Assembly: GCA_001784615.1 (NCBI GenBank)
Contig: MFRQ01000162.1
Location: forward strand, 1-33,487
Length of the DNA: 33,487 bases
Source: Candidatus Melainabacteria bacterium RIFOXYA2_FULL_32_9
GTDB lineage: Bacteria > Cyanobacteriota > Vampirovibrionia > Gastranaerophilales > UBA9579
Direction of reading: 5' to 3'
The notes beneath the pieces were generated by a model. That model was not told the DNA's origin. It saw only the letters and a list, made by a program, of their open reading frames with translations, and searched no databases. The position numbers and the translations under genes are program-made. Below are positions 17,595 through 26,732 of this stretch, piece after piece (the stretch's first letter is position 1; each line of letters opens with the position of its first letter).

Positions 17595-18871
17595 TTGACT
17601 TCTAGCACTTGCTTATTTCTATTTGTTATTCCCTGCCAGATAATAACAAATACCATCAAAGTCATTATTATTGGATTTAATAGAATATTTATATTATATA
17701 GTTCCCCTAAAATATAAATATATAAATAATCTTTAGGAATTAATAATAAGCCAAAAGACACTGCATAAAACATATCAAACTTTGATAAGTCCTTACTATC
17801 CCAAAATAACCATAATGGAATAAATAAATGTAATAACTTATAATCTCCAGAGATTGGAGTAAAAAGTATCGCTGAAAGAAGCAATAATGCTATCTTTTTC
17901 CAGAGCTGCTTTTCTACAAAGGCTACATAAGCTGCAATTAATGAAAATAAAGCTATTACTACTATAGAATATATCTTATAAGCCTTGATTAAAACATTAA
18001 CGTCTAAGCTATTTTCAAGTTTAAATACAATAACAGGTAAAATTCCTGATATGGTATTAATCGTAATTACGCTATGCATCTTGAATATTAAGAGTTTTAA
18101 TATTCCATACAAACTAGAGGAATATCCCAAACCCCAATTGCCTATTGCATAATCCATTACCACAGTAGTCATCCATTTTAATAGACAAATTATATTTGAA
18201 AATGCACTACCTTTTAGAATTACCAGACTTATTAAACTAATAAATAAAGTTAATAAAAGAGTATAAAATATCTCTTTATACTTTTTATCTGAGAAAAATA
18301 AAACTAAAAGTGTAATGGGATAAAGTTTCATAGCAATGGCAAAAGATAAAAATATAATACTTTTAGAGAAATCTTTTTTTACATAAAAATAAGTAAATAA
18401 TGCTAAAAATATAAATAATACAAGCTCAAAATTTGCTCTATCTATAGCAAGCAAAAAAGGATATGTCATAAAAGAGAAAATAAAAACATATTTTATCAAA
18501 GTTATCTTGTTAAAAGACGGACATTGAAATTTTAAATTTTTATAGTTGAAATACACGAAAAAAAGAATAAAAGCAATGATCATAAACAAAAACGAGATCT
18601 TGGCAGATATTAGAGTAAATAAATAAATTACAAAATATGCGAATGGAAAATAATTTACATACATAAATGTCTGGCAATATGGATTCAAGTCTTTCGACAA
18701 ATTATATACGTTAAAAAAGTCCATAAATTTATCGCCTGGAATAAATAAAAATGTGTTAAACGGATAATTCAGATTTAAATACGTGCCCAATATGTAATGA
18801 TAAAAAACAGATAATACGAACCCAACAATAATTATCAGAGAAATAACATTTATTTTGCTTTCTTTATCCAA
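17591..18871 (-). CDS. GT87/DUF2029-like polytopic membrane glycosyltransferase
   Basis: A 426-residue integral membrane protein with about ten hydrophobic segments and very few soluble loops. The pattern resembles the GT87 (DUF2029) family, GT-C fold enzymes that use polyprenyl-phosphate sugars: an early loop with GDKFMDFFNVYNLSKDLNPY holding the acidic residues, a Pro/Phe-rich loop (YFPFAYFVIYL), IDRANFELVL, and the MKLYPITLLVLFF motif near residue 190. Its active site would face the periplasm and add a sugar, often mannose, to a lipid-linked acceptor. It is the only gene on this strand between the B12 radical SAM gene and the outer-membrane protein gene. Family confidence is moderate because GT-C proteins diverge quickly. 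Confidence 0.65.
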   Translation of the reverse strand: MDKESKINVISLIIIVGFVLSVFYHYILGTYLNLNYPFNTFLFIPGDKFMDFFNVYNLSKDLNPYCQTFMYVNYFPFAYFVIYLFTLISAKISFLFMIIAFILFFVYFNYKNLKFQCPSFNKITLIKYVFIFSFMTYPFLLAIDRANFELVLFIFLALFTYFYVKKDFSKSIIFLSFAIAMKLYPITLLVLFFSDKKYKEIFYTLLLTLFISLISLVILKGSAFSNIICLLKWMTTVVMDYAIGNWGLGYSSSLYGILKLLIFKMHSVITINTISGILPVIVFKLENSLDVNVLIKAYKIYSIVVIALFSLIAAYVAFVEKQLWKKIALLLLSAILFTPISGDYKLLHLFIPLWLFWDSKDLSKFDMFYAVSFGLLLIPKDYLYIYILGELYNINILLNPIIMTLMVFVIIWQGITNRNKQVLEVN

Positions 18872-18988
18872 TATTTCTCACTCCCACATCTATTTCTTAA
18901 GTATATCATAATGGAATACTACTATTTCTCTAAAATAATTAACGACTTAAGCTAAACTAATCAAGGAACTATATGGATTCATAATGAT

Positions 18989-20002
18989 CTAAAAAGAATA
19001 TTTAATATACATTCCGGCTCTTTGTGTATCATCTAAGATTATATGCTGGATATAAGAGGCATTTATCTGAATTCTCAAGTTGCTAATCCTTAAAAACGGG
19101 ACTTCTTTTACTGAATATTCAAAAACAAGATCATTTTCCAATCTTTGTCTAAAATCAAGCTCATTATGCCTTGCAATTATATTAATATTATCTGTCAGAG
19201 AAAGGGCATTACTCACAAACCAATTATCTGAAAACCCTTTTTTCGATCCATAATTGTCTTCTCTTGAATATCCCCCTTTAATAGCATATTTTCCAGCCTT
19301 ATAGCCTGTAAAAAAGCTATATGCATTTTGTTTTATAACACTGTTAGGATCGGTATTATATCCTCCGCCAATCTCAAGGTTGCCTAATTCAGGATATTTA
19401 TACAAAGGTTTTATAGCAACTTGACCTCCTGTCGTAAGTTTTCCATCTCCTGTGAGCTTATCTTCCTGATTAGCTGCATTTAAAGAATAATCTAAAAATT
19501 CCCAGTCCCAACCAATTTTCATACTCAAATCATCAGATGATTTATTTTTTGCAGCTTGAGACTTATTGACTGCATTTAAAAAAACTTTGGATCTGGCTTC
19601 TTTTGGCCCAACTAATATTTTAGTTTGCCCCAAATATATTGTATTACTAGAATTAGAATTAACATTTGCTGAGAATAAGTTTTTTTGTTTATCCGACAAA
19701 CTGCTTTTTACAATAGGCCTATTATTTAAATGATAATTTAATCTATTATTAAACTGAATTCCTGTAACATCAAGCTGCACCTCCTCCAAAGGCACCATCT
19801 CAAACATTGATGTACCACATTCTAACCTGCTAATCGACTCATTTAAATTATTATTTTCAGTGAGGTTTTCAGGCTCAGATTTTAAAACTTCTATTGGCGA
19901 TAAATCCCGAGACTCTTTTGTTGAAATATCTTTTCCTAATACAGCCTGATTAAAACATAAACTCAATATTAGTAAGATTATATAAAAATCTTTTTTTAGC
20001 AT
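18989..20002 (-). CDS. probable outer-membrane beta-barrel protein
   Basis: A 337-residue secreted protein. The first ~22 residues form a signal peptide (KK, then a hydrophobic core, with cleavage probably after ...NQAVLG). The N-terminal half (25-170) is polar and asparagine/serine-rich and probably flexible. The second half shows alternating hydrophobic beta-strands (YSFFTGYKAGKYAIKGGYSRED, WFVSNALSLTDNINIIARHN). The protein ends with ...RAGMYIKYSF, and a terminal Phe after alternating residues is the classical barrel-insertion signal. GGGGGT sits as ribosome site before the ATG. No enzyme motif is seen; it could be a small porin-like or structural outer-membrane protein. It supports a diderm cell. 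Confidence 0.6.
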   Translation of the reverse strand: MLKKDFYIILLILSLCFNQAVLGKDISTKESRDLSPIEVLKSEPENLTENNNLNESISRLECGTSMFEMVPLEEVQLDVTGIQFNNRLNYHLNNRPIVKSSLSDKQKNLFSANVNSNSSNTIYLGQTKILVGPKEARSKVFLNAVNKSQAAKNKSSDDLSMKIGWDWEFLDYSLNAANQEDKLTGDGKLTTGGQVAIKPLYKYPELGNLEIGGGYNTDPNSVIKQNAYSFFTGYKAGKYAIKGGYSREDNYGSKKGFSDNWFVSNALSLTDNINIIARHNELDFRQRLENDLVFEYSVKEVPFLRISNLRIQINASYIQHIILDDTQRAGMYIKYSF

Positions 20003-20273
20003 AAGACCCCCAAAAAGATATTTTAATAAAGCAAAATAAAGAATGCAAGATAATTAAAAAGATGAAACAATACTGTTATCTGATGCAATTAAACTAATAA
20101 GAAAGCATTGAGCAAGCCGTAAAGTAATTATTAGCTAATCAAGTACTTTGTTAATGATTATGAAGGCTGGGAGCTTTCCTCTGTAATAAATCCATCATAG
20201 CTTTTTAAGAGAACACCAATATAAAAACCAACTCAAATTAACCAGCGACTGAAGTTAACTAATTTCTGCTTAT

Positions 20274-20336
20274 AGATTGCCACGCAAGTATGATTATTTC
20301 TTAAAGTCACGATTCATGGCTCGCAATGACAATGCG
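20274..20336 (+). repeat. dispersed palindromic repeat, copy 1
   Basis: AGATTGCCACGCAAG at the left and GATTCATGGCTCGCAATGAC toward the right. The reverse complement matches copy 4 (27936-27999) at both ends and in the 'GAGCCATGAATCGTG' block, so copies 1 and 4 are in opposite orientation. The middle differs. Confidence 0.75.
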
Positions 20337-20425
20337 AAGCACGTCGCGACATCCAAGATTATTTAAGTAGCAATTTGAACAAAACCAAAAATCTGACTAT
20401 ACTTGTACAGAAACTTAAAATACTA

Positions 20426-20454
20426 TTGAAACATTTAACTGTAGCTAATATATT
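20426..20454 (+). promoter_or_regulatory. sigma-70-type promoter for the zinc-ribbon/HAD/radical SAM group
   Basis: TTGAAA at 20426-20431, exactly 17 bp, then TATATT at 20449-20454. The start of transcription would be near 20461, 34 nt before the ATG at 20495, which is preceded by GAGGAG. This is the clearest -35/-10 pair in the window. Confidence 0.65.
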
Positions 20455-20494
20455 GTAAGTAATTAGCATTTCTAATTTAGTGTGAGGAGAAAAA

Positions 20495-20767
20495 ATGTTT
20501 AACATACCTAAAGGTCCGTTTTGCCAAAGTTGTGGAATCCCAATGGATCAGGCTGAGTATGGCACAAACAATGATGAAAGTAAGAGTGATCTATACTGTC
20601 ATTATTGCTTTCAAAATGGCGAATTTACAGCTCCAGATATAACTCTTAATCAAATGATCGATAAAGTTTCAGGCATTATGACAGAAAAATTAGGCATGCC
20701 AGGATTTCAGGCCAAAATGATGGCTGGTATGTTTATTCCAAAACTCAGCAGATGGCAGAATAAATAA
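20495..20767 (+). CDS. putative zinc-ribbon protein (PF12674-like)
   Basis: A 90-residue protein. FCQSCGIPMDQ (C10, C13) and LYCHYCFQNGEF (C35, C38) form a four-cysteine zinc ribbon of the 'putative zinc ribbon' family, known as small bacterial stand-alone proteins or as fusions to other domains. The remaining half (TLNQMIDKVSGIMTEKLGMPGFQAKMMAGMFIPKL) is helical. The role is unknown; protein-protein contact or nucleic-acid binding are the usual guesses. It begins a three-gene + strand group with the HAD phosphatase (12-bp gap) and the radical SAM protein. Confidence 0.85.
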   Translation: MFNIPKGPFCQSCGIPMDQAEYGTNNDESKSDLYCHYCFQNGEFTAPDITLNQMIDKVSGIMTEKLGMPGFQAKMMAGMFIPKLSRWQNK

Positions 20768-20779
20768 AGACGAAAAATT

Positions 20780-21424
20780 ATGAAAAAATTAGAAGGATTA
20801 ATATTTGACCTTGACGGAACATTAGCAGATACTCTTCCTCACTGCTTAAAATCATTTCAATTAACTTTTGAGCAGGTTACAGGAAGAGAATTCAGTGATA
20901 ATGAAATAACAAAGTATTTTGGTTTGTCAGAAGAAGGAATTATAAAAAAGGTTCTTCCGGATAAATACGATGAATGCCTTAATACTTTCCTGGAAATTTA
21001 TGAAAATAACCATCATCCATACTCAAAACTTTTTGATGGAATAATTGAAATATTGGAATATGCTAAAAATAAAGGTATTAAGCTTGCCATGGTTACAGGA
21101 AAAGGTCGTGGTTCAGCTGATATTACACTAAAATATCTTAATATTGGACATTATTTTGAATTTGTAGAAATAGGATCATCAGAAGGTTTAATAAAATCCG
21201 AAGGAATAAAAAGAATATTATCAAACTGGCAAATAAAAAAAGAGAACGTGGCATACGTAGGAGATGCTATAACTGACATTACTGAATCAAGAGATGCCGG
21301 TATTTCACCAATTGCTGTTAGCTGGGCAAGTACAACGGATCATAGTTCTTTAATAACCCATAATCCTGATAAAATCTTTTCTAAAACAGAAGATTTTATG
21401 TGCTGGCTAAACTCTATAAATTAA
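20780..21424 (+). CDS. HAD-family phosphatase, phosphoglycolate-phosphatase-like
   Basis: A 214-residue HAD subfamily IA protein. FDLDGTLADT (D10, D12) carries the nucleophile and acid/base. A four-helix cap follows (20-80), then VTGKGRG with the motif II Thr, a Lys in GLIKSEGI, and VGDAITDI as the metal-binding motif. Length and cap type fit phosphoglycolate phosphatase (Gph) or the beta-phosphoglucomutase-like relatives; substrates in this family cannot be told from motifs. It lies 12 bp after the zinc-ribbon gene and 13 bp before the radical SAM gene, so the three are likely one transcript. Confidence 0.85.
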   Translation: MKKLEGLIFDLDGTLADTLPHCLKSFQLTFEQVTGREFSDNEITKYFGLSEEGIIKKVLPDKYDECLNTFLEIYENNHHPYSKLFDGIIEILEYAKNKGIKLAMVTGKGRGSADITLKYLNIGHYFEFVEIGSSEGLIKSEGIKRILSNWQIKKENVAYVGDAITDITESRDAGISPIAVSWASTTDHSSLITHNPDKIFSKTEDFMCWLNSIN

Positions 21425-21437
21425 TGTTTGAATAATT

Positions 21438-22346
21438 ATGAGATTAATATATTACAAAGAACCAATATATCGCCCACCAAGTGAGGCAAATTCTCTTCTA
21501 ATACAAGCGACTGAAGGATGTGCCTATAATTGTGATTTTTGTCTTGGAAATGAAGGAAAAAAGTTTCTCATTCGACCTGTTGAACATATTAAACACGATA
21601 TTTTCAATGCCCATATTCTTTATGGTAATGCCGTCAGAAAAATGTTTCTTCTTGATGGCAATGCCTTCATAATGAAGCCTGATTCTTTAATTGAAATAGC
21701 GAAGTACAGCTATGAGATACATCCTAATTTAATGCGTATTGGGGCTTATGCTCATGCCAAAGACATTCTAATTAAGTCTGATGAGGAATTAAAAGAAATA
21801 GCCCGATCCGGAATAAAAATCGTCTATCTTGGAATAGAAACAGGAGACGATCACCTTCTCACACAAATAAATAAAAAAGTAACCAGTGACGAAATAATAG
21901 AAGCTATACATAAACTTTATAAAGCAGGAATAACTTTATCAGCAACAATTATTCTGGGACTTGCCGGAAATGACCAAAATGCAAGCAAAAATCATGCCAT
22001 TTCAACAGCAAAATTAATAAATAAAATAAAGCCGCCCACCAGAGTTCCTTGGTACATATCAGCTTTAACCTTAATGTTACCACCAGGAACTGTATTAAAC
22101 GAAAAAGCAGAATATGGTGAATTTAAACCAATGAATAGACTTGAAATACTGGAAGAATTAAAAATTATTCTGGAAAATCTTGATGATGACTTACATAAAT
22201 GCATATTCAGATCCAATCATGCCTCAAATTATCTGCCTTTAGAATCAAATAATCTTGCCAGAAATAAAAACCAGTTAATTGAATCAATTCAATACGCTAT
22301 AACCCATCCGGAAATACTCAAAGGTGAATTATCTAGAGGATTATAA
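21438..22346 (+). CDS. radical SAM protein of unknown substrate
   Basis: A 302-residue radical SAM protein with CAYNCDFC (C28, C32, C35) close to the N-terminus, LGIETGDDHLL in the middle (the Elp3/HemN-like 'G-I-E-T/S-G' segment) and TIILGLAGND near 175. It has no SPASM or B12 domain. The C-terminal block (IFRSNHASNYLPL) is distinctive, and I believe it defines a widely conserved but uncharacterised group of short radical SAM proteins. It ends a three-gene group, and the following 525 bp carry two dispersed repeats. Confidence 0.82.
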   Translation: MRLIYYKEPIYRPPSEANSLLIQATEGCAYNCDFCLGNEGKKFLIRPVEHIKHDIFNAHILYGNAVRKMFLLDGNAFIMKPDSLIEIAKYSYEIHPNLMRIGAYAHAKDILIKSDEELKEIARSGIKIVYLGIETGDDHLLTQINKKVTSDEIIEAIHKLYKAGITLSATIILGLAGNDQNASKNHAISTAKLINKIKPPTRVPWYISALTLMLPPGTVLNEKAEYGEFKPMNRLEILEELKIILENLDDDLHKCIFRSNHASNYLPLESNNLARNKNQLIESIQYAITHPEILKGELSRGL

Positions 22347-22391
22347 TTAAGGAACAAACAAAAAATTATTGCGTATTTTAAAACGCAAATC

Positions 22392-22479
22392 TGTCATTGC
22401 GAGCGAAGCGAAGCAATCCATTAAATAATGCTATAATTTGGATTGCCACGTCGGGCTTTCAGCCCTCCTCGCAATGACA
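22392..22479. repeat. dispersed palindromic repeat, copy 2
   Basis: Perfect 12-bp ends TGTCATTGCGAG (22392-22403) and CTCGCAATGACA (22468-22479). An inner pair GCAATCC (22413-22419) / GGATTGC (22440-22446) gives a cruciform-like fold. GCGAAGCGAAGC tandem bases lie on the left and a GGGCTTTCAGCCC hairpin on the right. Confidence 0.85.
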
Positions 22480-22643
22480 ATATCACTTTATGCGTAAGTA
22501 TTTTTTGTTACCTCCTTAAACCGAATTGTTAAATCGACAAAAAGCTTGCTATAATTGAATTAAAAAAGGTGCTTGATTAGAATAATATTTAATGATTGGT
22601 AATATTTGCAGTTTTCAGTATTTATAAAATTTAAAAAATCGCC

Positions 22644-22800
22644 GTCATTACGAGGAAGCGGCAAAGCTGCACCATTAAAGGCTATAATCATAGTTTTAAT
22701 ACTAAGATTGATGAATTTAAAAAGGTGACTGTGTCACCGTGGTAATTTTTCCAATGTTCACCAGATAGATTGCCACGCACCTTCGGTGCTCGCAATGACA
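22644..22800. repeat. dispersed palindromic repeat, copy 3 (longer, diverged)
   Basis: The left end is GTCATTACGAGG, and the right end is AGATTGCCACGCAC...GCTCGCAATGACA (from 22767). A GCACC-TTC-GGTGC hairpin lies at 22777-22789. The two ends are about 120 bp apart, so this copy carries extra sequence in the middle. Confidence 0.75.
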
Positions 22801-22871
22801 TACTATATTATTAGTGTATTCAAACATTTTCTAGGCAAACACTAAACATTATATTGATACAAACCACAATG

Positions 22872-23825
22872 CTAAACATAATTATTCTCTTCAATTGAAG
22901 CAATTTCTATGTTTCCCATCAATTTTTCTACATCTGACTTATAAGCCAATTCTGTACCAGGAGTCAAAACTGCCGCAGTTCCAAAAGCAATACCATAAAT
23001 TATGGTATCTTCTTCTGACATATTACGATGCAGGGCATAAATTAGCCCGGCCACCATAGAATCTCCTGCGCCAACTTTACTTTTAACTTCAACATTAGGC
23101 GCTAAAGCGTGAATAATCTTATTTTCATTAACAAATATAGCCCCATCTTTTGCTAAAGAAACAACTACATTCTTCACACCACTTTTAACAATTTGTGCAG
23201 CAGCAACTTTTATTTCTTCTAAATCTCTCAGCTTTTCAGTGCCAATAATTTGGCATAATTCATGCAAATTAGGCTTAATCAAATATGGCTTAGCCTGAAT
23301 TCCAAGAGTTAAAGGTTCATTACTTGTATCCAAAACACATTTAACATTCTTTGACTGAATTATCTCGATTAAATTTTTATATATGTCAGATGAAACACCT
23401 TGAGGCAAACTTCCGCCAAAAGTTACAAATTCTATCTCTTCTGGCAAATTTTTAATTCTTTTATATAACTTATCTAACTCTTCACCTGATATATTTGGCC
23501 CTTTAGCACTTATTCTTAATTGTTTATAGGTTGGAAGTTCAGTAACTATAACATTAATACGGGTTTCATCATTGCAAGGAATAAATCTTGAGTCAATTCC
23601 TTCATCTTCAAGAATTCTTAAAAGTCTATCTCCGTTTAGTCCACCTACAAAGCCCCAGGATGAAGTTTGTACACTAAATCTGACAAGCATTCTACTTACA
23701 TTTATACCTTTACCTGAAGCATAGAAAGAGGCTCCCTGCGCTCTCTGAGTCTCTTCAAGAGCCAGATTATTAACCTGTAATACATAATCAAGACTTGGAT
23801 TTAAAGTAACAGATAAAATCATCAT
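22872..23825 (-). CDS. 1-phosphofructokinase/PfkB-type phosphofructokinase
   Basis: A 317-residue PfkB-family sugar kinase. The N-terminal MILSVTLNPSLDYVL and GKGINVSRML (39-47) are typical of the FruK/PfkB/LacC branch, and KVGAGDS (GAGD 252-255, D255 the catalytic base) closes the active site. Both fructose 1-phosphate and fructose 6-phosphate kinases look like this, and no fructose PTS gene is nearby to favour FruK. The setting (aldolase and GAPDH within 6 kb) fits an entry step to lower glycolysis. It starts 11 bp downstream of the cation-ATPase stop, so the two are probably co-transcribed. Confidence 0.87.
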   Translation of the reverse strand: MMILSVTLNPSLDYVLQVNNLALEETQRAQGASFYASGKGINVSRMLVRFSVQTSSWGFVGGLNGDRLLRILEDEGIDSRFIPCNDETRINVIVTELPTYKQLRISAKGPNISGEELDKLYKRIKNLPEEIEFVTFGGSLPQGVSSDIYKNLIEIIQSKNVKCVLDTSNEPLTLGIQAKPYLIKPNLHELCQIIGTEKLRDLEEIKVAAAQIVKSGVKNVVVSLAKDGAIFVNENKIIHALAPNVEVKSKVGAGDSMVAGLIYALHRNMSEEDTIIYGIAFGTAAVLTPGTELAYKSDVEKLMGNIEIASIEENNYV

Positions 23826-23836
23826 TTACTCCTTTT

Positions 23837-26488
23837 TTATGATTTTTCAACCATAGTGGGTCTTTTTCTAAATAATTTATCTATTTCCATAGCAACAATT
23901 ATTGTTAAAGACATAAAAATAGTCTGAATCCAGGTTTCTGCATCAAGCTCTGTAGTACCAAAAATATATTGTAAAGGTGCAAACGTTAAAACGCTTATCT
24001 GGGCAATTAAAGATAAAATAAGACTTACATATAAAAATGGATTTGCAAATGGGGACATTTTAAAAACAGATTTTTCAAAAGAACGGGAATTTAAAGTATG
24101 GAAAAACTGATAAAACACAATAGTATTAAATGCTGTAGTTCTTGCATAAGTCAAAGTATGTCCCTGACTTAGTTTATACCAAAACAAAAATAACGTTCCT
24201 ATAGTAACTACCACACCTACAATGATTAAACGCTTTAATAGAAACGAACTAATAATTCTCTCTTTAGGATCTCTTGGAGGCCTTTTAGCTATATCTTCTT
24301 CACCGGGCTCATAAGCCAGTGCAACATCCTGTAACCCATTAGTTACAAGATTTATCCATAAAATCTGAGTTGCAAGGAAAGGTAAAGGTAAGCCAATAAA
24401 TAAACTCGAAATAATAATTAAAGCTTCCCCAACAGCGGTGCCTAAAAGGAAAAATACTACTTTTTGGATATTATCAAAAATAATTCTACCTACTTTTACA
24501 GCTTCAAATATCGAAGCATAATTATCATCTTTCAAAATCATATCAGAAGCTTCTTTTGCGACATCAGTTCCTCCTTTGCCCATAGAAACACCTATATTTG
24601 CCTTCTTAAGAGCAGGAGCATCGTTAACCCCATCACCGGTTACTGCAACTACATTACCTTTATCCTGTAAAGCCTCTACAATTTCCAACTTATGACGAGG
24701 GGAAACTCTTGCATAGACACTGATCTTTTCTACATTATCTTTAAGAAAGTTCTCCCCTTTAGAATCAAGTTCCTGTCCGGTAACAGCTATTGAATCTATA
24801 CCAAATATGCCTATCCTTTTTGCAATGACAGTAGCGGTTTCCTTATGATCCCCTGTTATCATAACCGTTTTAATGCCCGCCTCTTTAGTTCCTTTTATAG
24901 CTTCAATTGCGCTCTCTTTGGGTGGATCAATTATTCCCTGAAATCCTAAGAAATCTAATCCTTCAGTTGCTTCCTTCTCAAGATTTATATTCTCAGAAGA
25001 AGTAGCATTTAGCTGCTTCATTCCAAAACCTAAAACTCTTAAACCTGCTTCTGCCATCTTGATAGATTGAATATTTAATTCTCTATTATCTTCATTTCCT
25101 GAGAAACCTAATATTTTTTCAGGAGAACCCTTTACAAATATTGTATATTTATCATCAATTTGATGCATAGTTACCATATACTGTTTTTTTGAGCTAAATG
25201 GTAATTCATCAACACGTTTATACTTATATTCTTCTTCATTTACATCAATTCCATACTTAGCTGCTGATACAATTAAAGCACCTTCAGTTGGATCACCATC
25301 TACATTCCAAACCCCATTTTCTTCATATAAGTTAGAATCATTACATAACAAACCCGATAAAAGTAATTTATACAAGTTATCATCTTTTTGAATTTTTTCA
25401 CTATCAAGCAAAATTTCACCTTCAGGCTTATATCCAATACCTTTAAACTCAAAATTTTTGCCCTTAATATAGGCCTTTATGACAGTCATCTTGTTTTCTG
25501 TAATGGTTCCTGTTTTATCAGAACATATATAATTACATCCTCCGAGAGTTTCTACTGCAATTAACTGCCTTATTATTGCATTCTTCTTTGCCATTCTATT
25601 TAAACCAATAGCCATAGTAATTGTGACAACCACAGGTAAACCCTCAGGAATTACAGCAACTGCCATACTTATAGCAAATACTGCCATTTGTGTAACGGCT
25701 AAGCCTTTTATAATACCAACTATAAATACAAACAAGGATAAGCCAATTGAAAGCATACCTATTTTTCTGCTAAAATCTGCCAATCTCTTTTGTAAAGGAG
25801 TCCTTTCCTTTTCTGTGGTCTTTATCTGTTGAGATATTTTTCCTAATTGTGTTTTTTCACCTGTTCTTACAACCACTCCTCTGCCTGAGCCATGAGTAGC
25901 TATTGTGCCCATAAAAGCCATGTTTTTACGATCTGCAATTGGTACATTCTCCTGAGAAATCACTTCAGTATTCTTGTCAACAGGCATAGATTCTCCTGTT
26001 AACGTAGATTCATCCACATTAAGCTCACTTTCACGAATAAGCCTTATATCAGCAGGGATTTTATTTCCTGCTGATAAAATCACTATGTCACCAGGTACTA
26101 TATCTTCAGAATTGATTCTATCCTCTTTACCTTCTCTAATAACTGTAGCTTTTGGTGCAGCTAATTTTTTTATAGCCTGCATAGCTTTTTCAGCTTTATA
26201 TTCCTGAAAAAAGCCAATTATTGTGTTTAATAAAACAGCAGCTAATATTACTCCAGTATCAATATAATGCTCTATTAAAGTCGTAAACACAGCAGCTATT
26301 ACAAGTATATAAATCAATGGGCTTTTAAACTGATTAATAACTATCTTCCAAACAGATATGGCTTCTTTTTCTATAATAATATTGGAGCCATAGCTTTGCA
26401 GCCTATTTTTAGCTTCTTCATTAGACAGGCCATACTCATTGGTACTAAATTCTTCAAAAACATCCTTTACTGTTTTTTTATAATACAT
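23837..26488 (-). CDS. P2-type cation-transporting ATPase (Ca2+-ATPase-like)
   Basis: I use the ATG at 26488 (883 residues), eight bases after AGGG; a GTG at 26506 is in frame but its only purine run touches the start. The actuator loop has TGES (164-167), the phosphorylation site is CSDKTGT (D324), the hinge is GDGVNDAPALKKA, and about ten membrane segments are present. An N-terminal cation-ATPase domain (TVKDVFEEFSTNEYGLSNEEA) precedes M1. M4 has PEGLP (281-285) as in calcium pumps. The M5/M6 ligands differ from SERCA: AVGE where SERCA has NVGE, and NLVTNG where it has NLVTDG. The transported ion is therefore uncertain (Ca2+, Na+, Mn2+). It is divergent from the aldolase gene with about 245 bp between starts. 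Confidence 0.88.
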   Translation of the reverse strand: MYYKKTVKDVFEEFSTNEYGLSNEEAKNRLQSYGSNIIIEKEAISVWKIVINQFKSPLIYILVIAAVFTTLIEHYIDTGVILAAVLLNTIIGFFQEYKAEKAMQAIKKLAAPKATVIREGKEDRINSEDIVPGDIVILSAGNKIPADIRLIRESELNVDESTLTGESMPVDKNTEVISQENVPIADRKNMAFMGTIATHGSGRGVVVRTGEKTQLGKISQQIKTTEKERTPLQKRLADFSRKIGMLSIGLSLFVFIVGIIKGLAVTQMAVFAISMAVAVIPEGLPVVVTITMAIGLNRMAKKNAIIRQLIAVETLGGCNYICSDKTGTITENKMTVIKAYIKGKNFEFKGIGYKPEGEILLDSEKIQKDDNLYKLLLSGLLCNDSNLYEENGVWNVDGDPTEGALIVSAAKYGIDVNEEEYKYKRVDELPFSSKKQYMVTMHQIDDKYTIFVKGSPEKILGFSGNEDNRELNIQSIKMAEAGLRVLGFGMKQLNATSSENINLEKEATEGLDFLGFQGIIDPPKESAIEAIKGTKEAGIKTVMITGDHKETATVIAKRIGIFGIDSIAVTGQELDSKGENFLKDNVEKISVYARVSPRHKLEIVEALQDKGNVVAVTGDGVNDAPALKKANIGVSMGKGGTDVAKEASDMILKDDNYASIFEAVKVGRIIFDNIQKVVFFLLGTAVGEALIIISSLFIGLPLPFLATQILWINLVTNGLQDVALAYEPGEEDIAKRPPRDPKERIISSFLLKRLIIVGVVVTIGTLFLFWYKLSQGHTLTYARTTAFNTIVFYQFFHTLNSRSFEKSVFKMSPFANPFLYVSLILSLIAQISVLTFAPLQYIFGTTELDAETWIQTIFMSLTIIVAMEIDKLFRKRPTMVEKS

Positions 26489-26626
26489 CTTATAAACCCT
26501 AATCACCCTTGATACAGAATAAACAAAGTATTCTTAAACAATTATTAATCCATTAAGCGTTTTTATAAATAACCTGATGAGCTATAAGAAAAACTCCTTC
26601 CAGTTTTAATTACTTTTCAAAAAACT

Positions 26627-26684
26627 CTTAATATTAAGTAAACTGTTTAAAATTAAACCTACTTACAGGGAAGGCGACTCCGCC
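26627..26684. promoter_or_regulatory. cluster of short palindromes upstream of the aldolase gene
   Basis: CTTAATATTAAG (26627-26638, perfect 12-bp palindrome), GTTTAA-AA-TTAAAC (26645-26658) and GGCG-ACTC-CGCC (26673-26684) lie between the divergent ATPase and aldolase starts. They could be operator sites or leader hairpins. I see no clean -35/-10 pair. Confidence 0.3.
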
Positions 26685-26732
26685 CCAAAGGAGTAATCAT
26701 TATTCTTGGGTAAATTATTTGGAGAATTAATT

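Larger units (their letters stand above)
20003..20494. other. 492-bp divergent intergenic region
   Basis: It holds one copy of the dispersed repeat (about 20274-20336), a short hairpin at 20163-20177 (AAGGCT-GGG-AGCTTT, one G-T pair) and the strong promoter of the zinc-ribbon gene. I see no open frame with a ribosome site and no RNA gene in it. Confidence 0.6.
22347..22871. other. 525-bp convergent intergenic region with two repeat copies
   Basis: It lies between a + strand stop and a - strand stop. The content is two copies of the dispersed palindromic repeat (22392-22479 and 22644-22800) separated by AT-rich sequence with no credible open frame. The repeats may double as bidirectional terminators. 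Confidence 0.6.

Noticed and set aside
20274-22800. CRISPR array
   Set aside because: The repeats are few, palindromic, variable in the middle and irregularly spaced; no regular spacers and no cas genes.
22347-22871. Insertion-sequence remnant
   Set aside because: No transposase fragment in any frame; only short palindromic repeats, which fit a non-autonomous repeat family better.
26706-26732. Earlier TTG start for the aldolase
   Set aside because: The ATG at 26733 has GGAG eight bases upstream and begins at the expected place; the TTG has no ribosome site.
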